Source: Aldehydirespirator sp965219165 (GTDB lineage Bacteria > Actinomycetota > Acidimicrobiia > Acidimicrobiales > Aldehydirespiratoraceae). From it: a stretch of 64,000 nucleotides of DNA. The translations under genes and the position numbers were made by a program. Below, one piece after another: positions 1 to 8,823 of the stretch; within the stretch, counting starts at the first letter, position 1; every line of letters starts with the position of its first letter. The stretch spans positions 2,480,001 to 2,544,000 of the forward strand of contig CBDCMW010000002.1 in the NCBI GenBank assembly GCA_965219165.1. Reading direction: 5' to 3'. A model generated the notes under the pieces. It had not been told where the DNA came from, searched no databases, and saw only the letters and a program-made list of their open reading frames with translations.

Positions 1-2
1 GG

Positions 3-827
3 GAGCGCTACGGGTTCCTGGTGCTGCCCGGGTTCGTTACCCGCGGGCGCTGCGAGGAACTCAAGTCACATGTCAACGGCATGCTGGCTGCCATCGACCC
101 CGAGCGCGACGGCGGGCTCACAGTGTTCTCCACCACCGAGCAGAGCCACGCCCAGGACGGGTGGTTCCTCGGCTCGGGCGACACCGTTCGCTGGTTCTTC
201 GAGGACGGCGCCATATCCGACGGGCGCCTGACCAGGCCGATGCCGCTGGCCGTCAACAAGATCGGCCACGCCATGCACGACCTCGACCCGGTGTTCGACA
301 CCTTCTCGCGCACCCCGGAGCTGGCCGCGGTGGCCGCCGATCTCGGGTTCGTGGATGCCCGGCTGCTGCAGTCGATGTACATCTTCAAGCAACCCGGAAT
401 CGGCGGCGAAGTGATCTGCCACTGCGACCACTCGTTCCTGTGGACCGAGCCCCAGAGCGTGATCGGGCTGTGGTTCGCCATCGAGGACGCCACGGTGGCC
501 AACGGCTGCATGTGGGCGGTGCCCGGCGGCCACCGCATCCCGGTCAAGACCCGCTTCCGCCTCGTCGACCCCTCCGACGGCAGCCGCGGCACGGTCACCG
601 ACGTCCTCGACGACACCCCATATCCCATCGACGACCTTGTGCCGCTGGAGGCCGAGGCGGGCACGCTGATCGCGCTGCACGGCACGCTGCCGCACTGGAG
701 CGCGGCCAACACCTCGACAACCAGCCGCCACGCCTACACCATGCATCTGATCGACGGCACCGCCACGTACCTGGCCGACAACTGGCTGCAGCGCGGGCCC
801 GACCTCCCCTTGCGCGGCTTCAACTGA
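3..827 (+). CDS. Phytanoyl-CoA dioxygenase (PhyH) family protein, 5' end outside window
   Basis: About 274 residues are visible and the frame is open to the first base, so the start lies upstream. The protein looks like an Fe(II)/2-oxoglutarate oxygenase of the PhyH family. The metal triad is recognisable: an HCD (HxD) motif in ICHCDHSFLW, and a distal His in LPHWSAANTS, followed by SRHAY whose Arg would bind 2-oxoglutarate. Family members hydroxylate acyl-CoAs or small metabolites, and the substrate here cannot be told. It converges on lgt with an 18-bp gap. The family assignment is firm; the function is open. Confidence 0.85.
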   Translation, partial: ERYGFLVLPGFVTRGRCEELKSHVNGMLAAIDPERDGGLTVFSTTEQSHAQDGWFLGSGDTVRWFFEDGAISDGRLTRPMPLAVNKIGHAMHDLDPVFDTFSRTPELAAVAADLGFVDARLLQSMYIFKQPGIGGEVICHCDHSFLWTEPQSVIGLWFAIEDATVANGCMWAVPGGHRIPVKTRFRLVDPSDGSRGTVTDVLDDTPYPIDDLVPLEAEAGTLIALHGTLPHWSAANTSTTSRHAYTMHLIDGTATYLADNWLQRGPDLPLRGFN

Positions 828-844
828 GTGGCCGCCCGGCGCGG

Positions 845-1729
845 CTACATCGGCAGTACGGGTCCTCCTCTCCGCCCCGAACGTCTGTGCCGGGCCAACT
901 GCAGGTACAGAGCCGAACCCGCGACTAGGACGAGACTCATCCAGATGTTGACCCGAACGCCCCACACCAGGCTGGCGTGGTCGATGCGCACCGCCTCGAT
1001 CCACAGGCGACCGAGCCCGTATCCACAGACGTACACAGCCAGGAGCGAACCGGGACGGCTCACGCGGCGCGGGTCGGTCACCAGCGTCGGGACGCTGAGG
1101 CGTATCCGGCGGCGGTCGAGATGCACCAGCAGCGCGCACAACAGCAGGTTCCACACGGCCTCGTACAGGAAGGTCGGATGGAAGGTCTCCACATCCAGAT
1201 ACTGCGCCGGGCGGTGCGCCTCGTCGATCTCCAATCCCCAAGGCAGGTCGGTGGGCGAACCGAACAGCTCCTGGTTGAACCAGTTGCCGAGACGTCCAAT
1301 GGCCTGAGCCAACGGCAGAGCGGGCACCATGGCAGCGATCGCCTCCCCCCGGTTCATGCGCTGGCGCCGCACCATCCACAGACCGACCAGGACTCCGGCC
1401 GCCATGCCGCCCGGTATTCCCAGGCCTCCCTTCCAGATGGCGAGGGCATCAGTCCAGCCGTCGGACTGGAATCGCCGCCACTCGGTGATCACGTGATACA
1501 GGCGTGCGCCGATCAGGCCCGCGGGAACAGCCCACAGCGCGAGCCGGCTGATCTGCTCGGGATTGCCTCCCCGGGCCGCCCAGCGCCGCTGCGACAACCA
1601 CACAGCCGCCAGCACACCGAGCGCGATCATCACCCCGTAGGCCCTCAGCTCCAACGGCCCCAGCTCCAAGCCGTTGCGGGGTGGGCTGGGAATCGACGCG
1701 ACCAAGCCGCTGATCACGGTGCCTATCAA
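845..1729 (-). CDS. lgt: Prolipoprotein diacylglyceryl transferase
   Basis: This 294-residue polytopic membrane enzyme transfers diacylglycerol from phosphatidylglycerol to the lipobox cysteine of prelipoproteins. The Lgt signature GRLGNWFNQELFG is at about residues 145-157, and several hydrophobic segments fit the family fold and length. The start is a TTG at 1729, chosen because AGGAGGT lies 7 nt upstream. This start and its ribosome-binding site sit inside a perfect 32-bp tandem duplication. The gene follows the acyl-CoA dehydrogenase on the same strand and is probably co-transcribed. Likely clients in this window are the lipoproteins at 28.6-31 kb and 49.3-51.1 kb. Confidence 0.95.
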   Translation of the reverse strand: MIGTVISGLVASIPSPPRNGLELGPLELRAYGVMIALGVLAAVWLSQRRWAARGGNPEQISRLALWAVPAGLIGARLYHVITEWRRFQSDGWTDALAIWKGGLGIPGGMAAGVLVGLWMVRRQRMNRGEAIAAMVPALPLAQAIGRLGNWFNQELFGSPTDLPWGLEIDEAHRPAQYLDVETFHPTFLYEAVWNLLLCALLVHLDRRRIRLSVPTLVTDPRRVSRPGSLLAVYVCGYGLGRLWIEAVRIDHASLVWGVRVNIWMSLVLVAGSALYLQLARHRRSGRRGGPVLPM

Positions 1730-1788
1730 GCCTGCGACCTCCTGCTCACCCCGCCAATCAAGCCTGCGACCTCCTGCTCACCCCGCCA
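1725..1788. repeat. Perfect 32-bp tandem duplication at the lgt start
   Basis: Two identical adjacent 32-bp units occupy 1725-1756 and 1757-1788. Each contains, on the minus strand, a TGA, AGGAGGT and a TTG. The outer copy also holds the stop codon and final residues of the acyl-CoA dehydrogenase gene. No divergence is seen, so the duplication looks recent. Confidence 0.95.
1726..1761 (-). CDS. Possible 11-codon leader mini-ORF overlapping the lgt start
   Basis: The second copy of the 32-bp repeat recreates the lgt ribosome-binding site and TTG start. Reading from that TTG gives MIGGVSRRSQA and then a TGA that overlaps the true lgt TTG (T-TGA). The arrangement would allow translational coupling. 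Nothing shows that the peptide is made, and it may be a passive by-product of the duplication. Confidence 0.3.
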   Translation of the reverse strand: MIGGVSRRSQA

Positions 1789-3553
1789 GTATGCGCTGCG
1801 CTGCCGCGGCAAGGTCGTCGGCGGGCTCGATGACCGCCGCGAGCAGTCCGGGCACGGCAGAGAGCCGGTTGGCGGCAAAGAACCTGGCCAGCACCGCCCG
1901 GTCGGCGGCCGCGTCAGGGTCCCCCAGCCGTGTCGCCGCCAGCGCGCCGTCGGCCAGTGCCGCGGCTCCGGTGGTGACAGCCAGCATCCTCAGAAAGGCG
2001 TCGGCACCCGCCAGCCGCTGCGCTGGTCCGGCTTCCAGCAGCCAGTCACTGGCTTCGCCGGTGGCCTCGAGCGCGGCCTCGAGGTGCCGCCGCACCGGGG
2101 CCAGATCCCCGATCCCGTCGAGCGCCTCCGCGGTGGCCCGGATCTGCGACAGGTGGTCGCGCAGCGCGGCGCCGTCTCGCATGGACAGCTTGCGGCCGAC
2201 GAGATCGGCCGACTGGATGCCGTTGGTTCCCTCGTAGATGGGGGCTATGCGGGCGTCGCGGTAGTGCTGGGCCGAGCCGGTCTCTTCTATGAAGCCCATG
2301 CCGCCGTGCACCTGTAGGCCGACGCTGACGAGTTCGCAGCCCATGTCGGTCGCCCATGCCTTGGTCACCGGCGTCAGCAGTGCGGCCTGCTCCTCGGCCG
2401 CCTGACGCGTCGCAGTGTCGGAACCGTGCGAGGCGCGGTCGATCAACTCGGCGTTGCGGTAGGCGAGGCCCCGCATTGCGCTGATGCTCGAGCGCATGTC
2501 CAGCAGCATGCGGCGCACGTCGGGATGGTCGATGATCGCCGAGGACTCCCCCGCCGGCGCGCCCGGCGCCCGGCCCTGGCGGCGCTCATGGGCGTAGGCC
2601 AGGGCCTGCTGGTAGGACCGCTCCGCGATGGCCACCCCCTCGAGGCCCACGCTCAGGCGGGCGTGGTTCATCATCGTGAACATGGCCCGCATGCCGCCGT
2701 TCTCCTCACCCACCAGGAAGCCCACCGCACCCTGGTCGTCGCCGTAGGCCATGACGCAGGTCGGGCTGGCATGGATTCCGAGCTTGTGCTCTATCGAGAC
2801 GCAGCGCACATCGTTGCGCACACCGGCCGAGCCGTCGTCCGACGGCAGGTGCTTGGGCACGAGGAAGCAGCTGACGCCTCTCGTGCCGGGCGGAGCGCCG
2901 GGGGTGCGGGCCAGCACCAGGTGCACGATGTTGTCGGCGAGGTCGTGCTCGCCGTAGGTGATGAAGATCTTCGTGCCGTGCAGGCGGTAGGAGCCGTCGG
3001 GCTGCGGCAGTGCCCGAGCCGCGACGGCTCCGAGGTCGGAACCGGCCTGGGGCTCGGTGAGGTTCATGGTGCCGGTCCAGGCGCCGGTGGCCATGGGCGG
3101 CAGGTACAGCGCCTTCAGGTCTTCGGTGCCGTGCTCTCTCAGCATGTTGATGGCGCCCTGGGTGAGCAGCGGGCACAGCGACCACGACATGCACGCCGCG
3201 GTGAACATCTCCTCCACCGCCAGACCCACGAGGTGGGGGAAGCCCCCGCCGCCGTAGGTGGGGTCGATCGACACCGCTCCCCAGCCCGCCTCCACGTAGG
3301 CGTCGTAGGCCTTCCGGAAGCCCGTGGGCGTCGCCACCGAGCCGTCGTCGAGGCGGCGGGCACCCTCGGTGTCGCCGACGCGGTTGAGCGGCGCGATCAC
3401 CTCCTCCGCGAACCGGGCCGCCTCCGCCAGGAGCTGATCCACCACGTCCGGCTCGACATGCTCGAACTCCTCGAGCTTGGCCAGACCGTCGAGATCGGCG
3501 ACCTGGCGCAGGTTGAAGGCAACCTCGTCAAGGTCGACCCGGAAATCGCTCAC
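1778..3553 (-). CDS. Acyl-CoA dehydrogenase, long form (DmdC/AcdA-like)
   Basis: This 591-residue flavoprotein would oxidise acyl-CoA to enoyl-CoA. The usual N-terminal helical, middle beta and C-terminal helical domains are extended by about 150 residues at the C-terminus, as in the 3-methylmercaptopropionyl-CoA dehydrogenase-like subgroup. The motifs MNLTEPQAGSDLG (FAD/substrate loop, about residue 163) and APIYEGTNGIQS (catalytic Glu region, about residue 438) are present. It heads a leftward pair with lgt. The substrate is not predictable from sequence alone: DmdC-like activity is only one option beside ordinary beta-oxidation. Confidence 0.9.
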   Translation of the reverse strand: MSDFRVDLDEVAFNLRQVADLDGLAKLEEFEHVEPDVVDQLLAEAARFAEEVIAPLNRVGDTEGARRLDDGSVATPTGFRKAYDAYVEAGWGAVSIDPTYGGGGFPHLVGLAVEEMFTAACMSWSLCPLLTQGAINMLREHGTEDLKALYLPPMATGAWTGTMNLTEPQAGSDLGAVAARALPQPDGSYRLHGTKIFITYGEHDLADNIVHLVLARTPGAPPGTRGVSCFLVPKHLPSDDGSAGVRNDVRCVSIEHKLGIHASPTCVMAYGDDQGAVGFLVGEENGGMRAMFTMMNHARLSVGLEGVAIAERSYQQALAYAHERRQGRAPGAPAGESSAIIDHPDVRRMLLDMRSSISAMRGLAYRNAELIDRASHGSDTATRQAAEEQAALLTPVTKAWATDMGCELVSVGLQVHGGMGFIEETGSAQHYRDARIAPIYEGTNGIQSADLVGRKLSMRDGAALRDHLSQIRATAEALDGIGDLAPVRRHLEAALEATGEASDWLLEAGPAQRLAGADAFLRMLAVTTGAAALADGALAATRLGDPDAAADRAVLARFFAANRLSAVPGLLAAVIEPADDLAAAAQRILAG

Positions 3554-3569
3554 CCCTGCGAGAGTAGCC

Positions 3570-4523
3570 CTACCCGGCGGATTCTGTCGCAGTGTTCAAC
3601 CTGCGGCGGTCGTTGAGCACGCCGTTGATCTCGGCGCCTACGAGCAGGCCCATGGCCAGCAGATACAGCCAGATGAGCAGGATCAGAGCCCCGCCGAGAA
3701 GCCCGAACACTGCGTTCATGCCGCTGGAGGCCGCATCGAGATAGACGCGGAAACCGCCCGACACGGCGAGCCACCAGACGGTGCTGACCACTGCCCCGGG
3801 AAGGTCGCTGCGCCACGGGGTGCGGCGTCGGGGTGCGAAGTGGTAGACGGAGGCAGCCCACAACACCACCACTGCGAACACAACCGGCCAGCGGAACCAC
3901 ACCCAGGCCGTGGTGAACGCCGAGTCGGCGCCCAAGCGCTCGGCTATCTCCTCTCCGCCGCCGAGCAGGGGCCCGACCACCACCATCGCGGCCACCAGTG
4001 CCGCCACGATCAAGGTGAACAGGGTAAGGACGAAGCCCATCACCCGGGTTGAGACCCAGTTCCGCCGATGCTCATGGCCGTAGGTGACGTCCAAGGCCCC
4101 GACCACGGCGGTGAAGCCCCGCGACGACGCGTACACGGTCAGCACGACGCCGGCGGTGATCAGCCCGGCGTTGGACCGGTCGAACAGCTCCCTGATCGTG
4201 GCCCGCAGGGTGTTGTCGCTCCCGAACGTCTCGACCACGCGGTCCAGGAGCCATTGCTCGGTGTCGGCGGCTGCGCCCGCCCCGATCACGCTGTCGAGCG
4301 AACCGAGAGCGGCCGCGAACACGATCACCGCCGGGAACAGTCCGAGGAGGCCGAAGAAGGCGATCTCGGCCGACAGCCCTCCCACCCGGGCCCGGGACCA
4401 CTCGTGGCGAAGGTCCAGGACGAATCTGAGAGTCTCACGCCAGAGCGTGCGCAGGCGGGGCAACACCGAGCGCGCCACGCCCGATCCATACTTGCGCGAA
4501 GAGGGCAGCGAGAGGCGCGCCAT
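3570..4523 (-). CDS. YihY/BrkB (virulence factor BrkB, UPF0761) family membrane protein
   Basis: This is a 317-residue protein with about six hydrophobic segments. The family N-terminal pattern is visible (GGLSAEIAFFGLLGLFPAVIVF at about residues 48-69), and a late segment reads FGLLGGALILLIWLYLLAMG before GAEIN. BrkB/YihY proteins are inner-membrane proteins of uncertain role, once wrongly called RNase BN. The gene ends 16 bp before the acyl-CoA dehydrogenase start and is divergent from the SnoaL-like pair, with a 27-bp gap. Confidence 0.88.
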   Translation of the reverse strand: MARLSLPSSRKYGSGVARSVLPRLRTLWRETLRFVLDLRHEWSRARVGGLSAEIAFFGLLGLFPAVIVFAAALGSLDSVIGAGAAADTEQWLLDRVVETFGSDNTLRATIRELFDRSNAGLITAGVVLTVYASSRGFTAVVGALDVTYGHEHRRNWVSTRVMGFVLTLFTLIVAALVAAMVVVGPLLGGGEEIAERLGADSAFTTAWVWFRWPVVFAVVVLWAASVYHFAPRRRTPWRSDLPGAVVSTVWWLAVSGGFRVYLDAASSGMNAVFGLLGGALILLIWLYLLAMGLLVGAEINGVLNDRRRLNTATESAG

Positions 4524-4550
4524 GCCCGACCGATACTACGGTCCGAGGCG

Positions 4551-5081
4551 ATGGACCCCGACGACGCCACCCGCGGAGACAACCCTCCAGGCCCCGGCTG
4601 CACCGACGACGCCACCGCGATCACCAACGAGCTGTTCCACTACGCGGAGCTCATCGACGCGGGCCGATTCACGGAATTGGGAGTGCTCATGGAGCACTGC
4701 ACGTTCCGCTACGGCGAGCGGAGCGTGCCGGGACCGTCGGGCGCGGCCGCCATCGCCGACAGCTACCGCTCCACGGTGATCACCTATGCCGACGGCACTC
4801 CCCGCACCCGCCATGTCACCACCAATCCCACAATCGAGATCGACGGCGGCGCCGCAGCTCGGGTGCGCTCGGTCTACACGGTGCTGCAGCAGGCCCCGGA
4901 CTCGCCGCTGCAGACCATCATCAGCGGCCGCTACCACGACACGCTCAGACGCATCGACGGGCGCTGGCGCTTCACGGAGCGCTGCTTCCTCGTCGACCTC
5001 GTAGGCGACCTGAGCCGCCACCTCCGCTTCGAGCTGCCCTCCGAGGACCGCCAACCGACGAACAAGGAGAACCGACCATGA
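4551..5081 (+). CDS. SnoaL/NTF2-like domain protein (first of pair)
   Basis: This 176-residue protein has an NTF2-like cone fold. ITNELFHYAELIDAGRF is the typical first helix, and GRYHDTLRRIDGRWRFTER the typical last strands. Related proteins are aromatic-ring dioxygenase small subunits, polyketide cyclases or hydratases, so the activity is unassigned. The ATG at 4551 is the first that leaves the domain intact; no clear Shine-Dalgarno sequence precedes it. The stop overlaps the next start (ATGA), which indicates a two-gene operon. Confidence 0.8.
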   Translation: MDPDDATRGDNPPGPGCTDDATAITNELFHYAELIDAGRFTELGVLMEHCTFRYGERSVPGPSGAAAIADSYRSTVITYADGTPRTRHVTTNPTIEIDGGAAARVRSVYTVLQQAPDSPLQTIISGRYHDTLRRIDGRWRFTERCFLVDLVGDLSRHLRFELPSEDRQPTNKENRP

Positions 5082-5554
5082 GCCGATGGAGCCGAACCGA
5101 GATCGAGGAGGCCTTCGTTCGCTTCCAGGAGGAGGCGCGGCGGGCCGGCACCACCGGAGACTGGCGCGAGTGGGCCAACCTGTTCACCGAGGACGCCACC
5201 TACGTCGAGCACCACTTCGGAACCATGGGCGGGCGCGAGGCCATCTACAACTGGATCCAGTCCACCATGAGCCAGTGGCCCAACAACGAGATGATCCACT
5301 ACCCCATCGAGTGGTACATCATCGACGAGGAGCGGGGCTGGCTGGTGTGCCAGGTATGGAACCGGATGGCCGACCCCGGAGACGGATCGCTCCACCAGGA
5401 GTACAACTTCACGCTGCTCAAGTACGCAGGCAACGGGCTGTGGAGCTACGAGGAGGACGTCTACAATCCGGCGCGGTTCGGCGAGATGGTCAAGAACTAC
5501 CTGCGACACAAGAAGACCCTCGTCGCGCAAGCCGCGGAGTCAGGCGACGAGTAG
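5078..5554 (+). CDS. SnoaL/NTF2-like domain protein (second of pair)
   Basis: This 158-residue NTF2-like protein is translationally coupled to the gene before it by an ATGA overlap; AAGGAG lies upstream of the start. The early segment WANLFTEDATYVEHHFGTMGG and the later EYNFTLLKYAGNGLWSYEED fit the fold. Paired but different SnoaL-like proteins may form a heteromer or act in one catabolic pathway. No catalytic partner is adjacent. It converges on nrdJ with a 36-bp gap. Confidence 0.82.
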   Translation: MSRWSRTEIEEAFVRFQEEARRAGTTGDWREWANLFTEDATYVEHHFGTMGGREAIYNWIQSTMSQWPNNEMIHYPIEWYIIDEERGWLVCQVWNRMADPGDGSLHQEYNFTLLKYAGNGLWSYEEDVYNPARFGEMVKNYLRHKKTLVAQAAESGDE

Positions 5555-5590
5555 TTGGAGCCGAGCGGTCCGGATCGCAGGACCGCTGAA

Positions 5591-8524
5591 TCAGCTGCAG
5601 CCGCTGGTGGCGCCGCAGTGGGCGCACACATAGCACGAGCCTGCCCGGCGCATGGGAACGCCGCAGGTCATGCAGAACGGCGCGTCCAGCGCGCCCGAGC
5701 GGGCCGAGGCGGCCGGCTCGGTCGGTGCCGCCCCCGCGGAGAAGTCGAGTTGGGCCATCAGCTGGGCCGGCGAGGGGATCGAGGGCGGATCCGGTGGCAG
5801 GTCGTGTCCCTGGTCGGTGGCGGTGGCCTGCTCCTCGACGCCGGGCAGCGTGGGCTGGGTGCGCTCGCCGGTGGTGTAGACGCCCAGCGCGGCCCGCTCC
5901 TCGGCGCTCAGGTACATCACGGCCAGCTTGCGGAACAGGTAGTCCATGAGGCTGGTGGCGATCCGTATGTCGGGATCGTCGGTTATGCCCGCCGGCTCGA
6001 ACCGGACGCCCACGAACGTCTCCACGAAAGCTGCCAGCGGAACCCCGTACTGCAGGCCGTGGCTGAGCGAGATCGCGAACGCGTCCATGATCCCGGCCAG
6101 CGTGGAGCCCTGCTTGGAGACCTTCACGAAGATCTCCCCGGGCCGGCCGTCGGGATACTCCCCCACCGTGACGAATCCCTTGCAGTCGGCCACACGGAAC
6201 TCGAAGGTGCTCGACCGGCGCGACTTGGGCATCCTCCGTCGCACCGGCTCCGGCACCAGGCCGCCCTCGGCAGTCACGCGACCTTCCGCAAGCACACCGC
6301 CCCCCACAGGCACGCCGGCTTCCGCTAGCGCGCCGCCCTCGGCAGTCACGCGACCTTCCGCAAGCACACCGCCCTCCGCGCTGACGCCTGCATCAGAGCC
6401 AGAGGGGACAGCATCGGCGGAGCCCTCGGCGTTGCCGACGGTGAGAGGCTGGGCCACCTTGGAGCTGTCACGGTAGATGGCCACTGACTTGAGGCCGAGC
6501 CGCCAGGCATCGATGAACAGCTGCTCGATGTCGTCGGTGGTCGACTCTGCGGGCATGTTGACGGTCTTGGAGATGGCGCCGGACAGGAACGGCTGCACCG
6601 CGGCCATCATCTTGATGTGCCCTGAGGCGCTGATGGCGTTCTTGCCCAGCGAGCAGGCGAAAACGTCTCGGTGCTCGGGCTGGACCGGCGCGCCGTCCAC
6701 GGTGTGGTGCTCGGCGATGTGGGCGCTGATCCGGTCGGTCTGCTCTTGGTCGTAGCCGAGCCGCCGCAGCGCCCTCGGGATCGTCGTATTGACGATCTCC
6801 ATCGTGCCGCCGCCCACGAGGCGCTTGGACTTGACCAGTCCGAGGTCGGGCTCGATGCCAGTGGTGTCGCAGTCCATTAGCAGCCCGATGGTCCCGGTGG
6901 GCGCGAGCACGGTCGCCTGGCTGTTGCGCACACCATGGCGGTCCGCCCGCTCGCAGGCCTCGTCCCAGGCAAGCTGGGCCGCCTCGAGCAGATCCGTGGG
7001 CACCAGGTCCTCGTCTATGGCGGAGGTGGCTGTCCGGTGCTGGTCGAGCACGCGCACCATGGGCTCGCGGTTGGCGTGGAAGCCGGCGAAGGGACCCATG
7101 CGCTCGGCCAACCGGGTGGAGGCGAGGTAGGCCTCGCCGGTCATCAGCGCGGTGATGGCCGCGGCCACCGCCCGGCCCTGATCGGAGTCGTAGGGCAGCC
7201 CCAGGGCCATGAGCAGCGCTCCGAGGTTGGCGTAGCCCAGGCCGATCTGCCGGAATGCCCTGGTGGTGTCGGCGATGGCGGGTGTCGGATAGTCGGCGTG
7301 GCCGACGAGGATCTCCTGGGCCGCGAACACCACCTGCACCGCCCGGCGGAACCCGGCGATGTCGAAGGTGCCGTCGTCGTGGAGGAAGCTCAGCAGGTTG
7401 ATCGAGGCCAGGTTGCAGGCGCTGTTGTCGAGATGGACGTACTCCGAGCACGGGTTGCTGGCCGTGATGGGCCCGGTGGCCGCGGCGGTGTGCCAGTGGT
7501 TGATGGTGGTGTCGAACTGCACCCCCGGGTCGGCGCACTCCCAGGCGGCCTCGGCCATCTGTCGCAGGATCGAGCGGGCCGGCAACCGCTTGAGGACCGA
7601 ACCGTCGGTGCGGGCGGTGAGATCCCAGTCGTCGCCGTCGAGCACGGCCCGCATGAACTCGTCGGTCACCCGCACGGAGTTGTTGGCGTTCTGGTACTGC
7701 ACGGAGTCGGCGTCAGACCCGTCGACGCCCATGTCGAAGCCAGCCGCGGCCAGCGCCCGCGACTTGCGCTCCTCGCGGGCCTTGCACCAGATGAAATCCT
7801 CGATGTCGGGGTGGTCGGCGTCGAGCACCACCATCTTCGCGGCCCGCCGGGTCTTGCCGCCGGACTTGATGGTCCCCGCCGACGCGTCGGCGCCGCGCAT
7901 GAAGCTCACCGGCCCCGAGGCGGTGCCTCCGCCGCTGAGGGACTCCGAACTGGCCCGGATGCGCGACAGGTTCACGCCCGCGCCGGAACCGCCCTTGAAT
8001 ATGCGGCCCTCCTCGGCGTACCACTCCAGAATCGACTCCATGGTGTCGTCCACCGACAGGATGAAGCACGCGGAGGCCTGCTGGGGCACACCGGCCACTC
8101 CGATGTTGAACCAGACCGGCGAGTTGAAGGCGGCCCTCTGCGTGTACAGCAGATGCGACAGCTCGGCGCGGAACAACAACACCTCGGACTCGTCTGCGAA
8201 GTAGCCGTCGCGGTCCCCCCAGCGCGCGATCGCTCCCACGATGCGGTCCACGACCTGCCTGAGCGAACACTCCCGCTCGGGCGTGCCGAGGGCACCGCGG
8301 AAATACTTCTGGGCCAGGATGTTGGTGGCGTTCTGCGACCACGCGACCGGCACCTCCACGCCCAGCTGCTCGAAGGCGACCGATCCGTCGCTATGGTCGA
8401 GCAGGCGCGCGTCGCGCCGTTGCCAGGCGATCCCGCTCGCGGGGTCGTCCATGACGTCCCGCGGGAAGTGGGTGCCGGCGCGGAGGCTGTCGTGTTCGGA
8501 GGCGAGAGTCATCGAACCATCCAT
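5591..8524 (-). CDS. nrdJ: Adenosylcobalamin-dependent (class II) ribonucleotide reductase
   Basis: The protein (977 residues) reduces ribonucleotides to deoxyribonucleotides with a B12-derived radical. Visible motifs are ACFILSVDDTMESI, the GGSGAGVNLSRIR loop, and SNPCSE with the radical Cys. A TSCPD-like domain lies near residues 790-880, and a C-terminal Cys array (CMTCGVPMRRAG, CYVCAHCGATSGC) probably re-reduces the active site. A low-complexity Ala/Glu/Gly insertion built from DNA repeats lies between the catalytic core and the TSCPD-like domain. Two ATG starts are possible, 8524 (MDGSMTL) and 8512 (MTLASEH); the upstream reading frame looks non-coding. Confidence 0.95.
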   Translation of the reverse strand: MDGSMTLASEHDSLRAGTHFPRDVMDDPASGIAWQRRDARLLDHSDGSVAFEQLGVEVPVAWSQNATNILAQKYFRGALGTPERECSLRQVVDRIVGAIARWGDRDGYFADESEVLLFRAELSHLLYTQRAAFNSPVWFNIGVAGVPQQASACFILSVDDTMESILEWYAEEGRIFKGGSGAGVNLSRIRASSESLSGGGTASGPVSFMRGADASAGTIKSGGKTRRAAKMVVLDADHPDIEDFIWCKAREERKSRALAAAGFDMGVDGSDADSVQYQNANNSVRVTDEFMRAVLDGDDWDLTARTDGSVLKRLPARSILRQMAEAAWECADPGVQFDTTINHWHTAAATGPITASNPCSEYVHLDNSACNLASINLLSFLHDDGTFDIAGFRRAVQVVFAAQEILVGHADYPTPAIADTTRAFRQIGLGYANLGALLMALGLPYDSDQGRAVAAAITALMTGEAYLASTRLAERMGPFAGFHANREPMVRVLDQHRTATSAIDEDLVPTDLLEAAQLAWDEACERADRHGVRNSQATVLAPTGTIGLLMDCDTTGIEPDLGLVKSKRLVGGGTMEIVNTTIPRALRRLGYDQEQTDRISAHIAEHHTVDGAPVQPEHRDVFACSLGKNAISASGHIKMMAAVQPFLSGAISKTVNMPAESTTDDIEQLFIDAWRLGLKSVAIYRDSSKVAQPLTVGNAEGSADAVPSGSDAGVSAEGGVLAEGRVTAEGGALAEAGVPVGGGVLAEGRVTAEGGLVPEPVRRRMPKSRRSSTFEFRVADCKGFVTVGEYPDGRPGEIFVKVSKQGSTLAGIMDAFAISLSHGLQYGVPLAAFVETFVGVRFEPAGITDDPDIRIATSLMDYLFRKLAVMYLSAEERAALGVYTTGERTQPTLPGVEEQATATDQGHDLPPDPPSIPSPAQLMAQLDFSAGAAPTEPAASARSGALDAPFCMTCGVPMRRAGSCYVCAHCGATSGCS
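6261..6373. repeat. Direct repeats inside nrdJ encoding an Ala/Glu/Gly-rich linker
   Basis: Two identical copies of about 41 bp (6261-6301 and 6333-6373) lie 72 bp apart in frame, with shorter degenerate units between and after. They encode reiterated GVLAEGRVTAEGG-type peptides. The period is a multiple of three, so the reading frame is preserved. Confidence 0.85.
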
Positions 8525-8823
8525 CCCTAATTCTATCCGGCCTGCTCCGAGCGTTGGACCGCGCGCGCAGGCTGCGACGCCGCCCTCAAGAGCGGCATCA
8601 CTTCTGCCTTTACTTCTGCCTTTCTTCGATGGCACCCACGCGTGGCGCCCTCCAGAGCGACCGTAGGACCATCTGGCTGTGGACCGCTGGCTGCGGTGGG
8701 GAAAGTCGACCCAACTCTGGGAACCTCTGGGGAACACAGCTGCCGCTTATCCAGAGATTTGCCCCGCGCCTGTAGATAACTGCCCGCCGGTGGTCGGCGC
8801 GGCCGGGAGGGTACCTTCTGAGC
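8525..8823. promoter_or_regulatory. Divergent intergenic region between nrdJ and a RibD-C gene
   Basis: This 299-bp gap should hold promoters for both flanking genes. Two near-consensus DnaA boxes lie close together in inverted orientation: TTATCCAGA (8747-8755) and TGTAGATAA (8771-8779), each with one mismatch to TTATCCACA. A repeated CTCTGGG(G)AAC lies at 8715-8735. No B12 riboswitch was recognised. The DnaA-box reading is tentative. Confidence 0.35.

Noticed and set aside
8525..8823. Cobalamin riboswitch before the B12-dependent reductase
   Set aside because: No B12-box-like conserved segment or matching stem set could be seen in this 299-bp gap.
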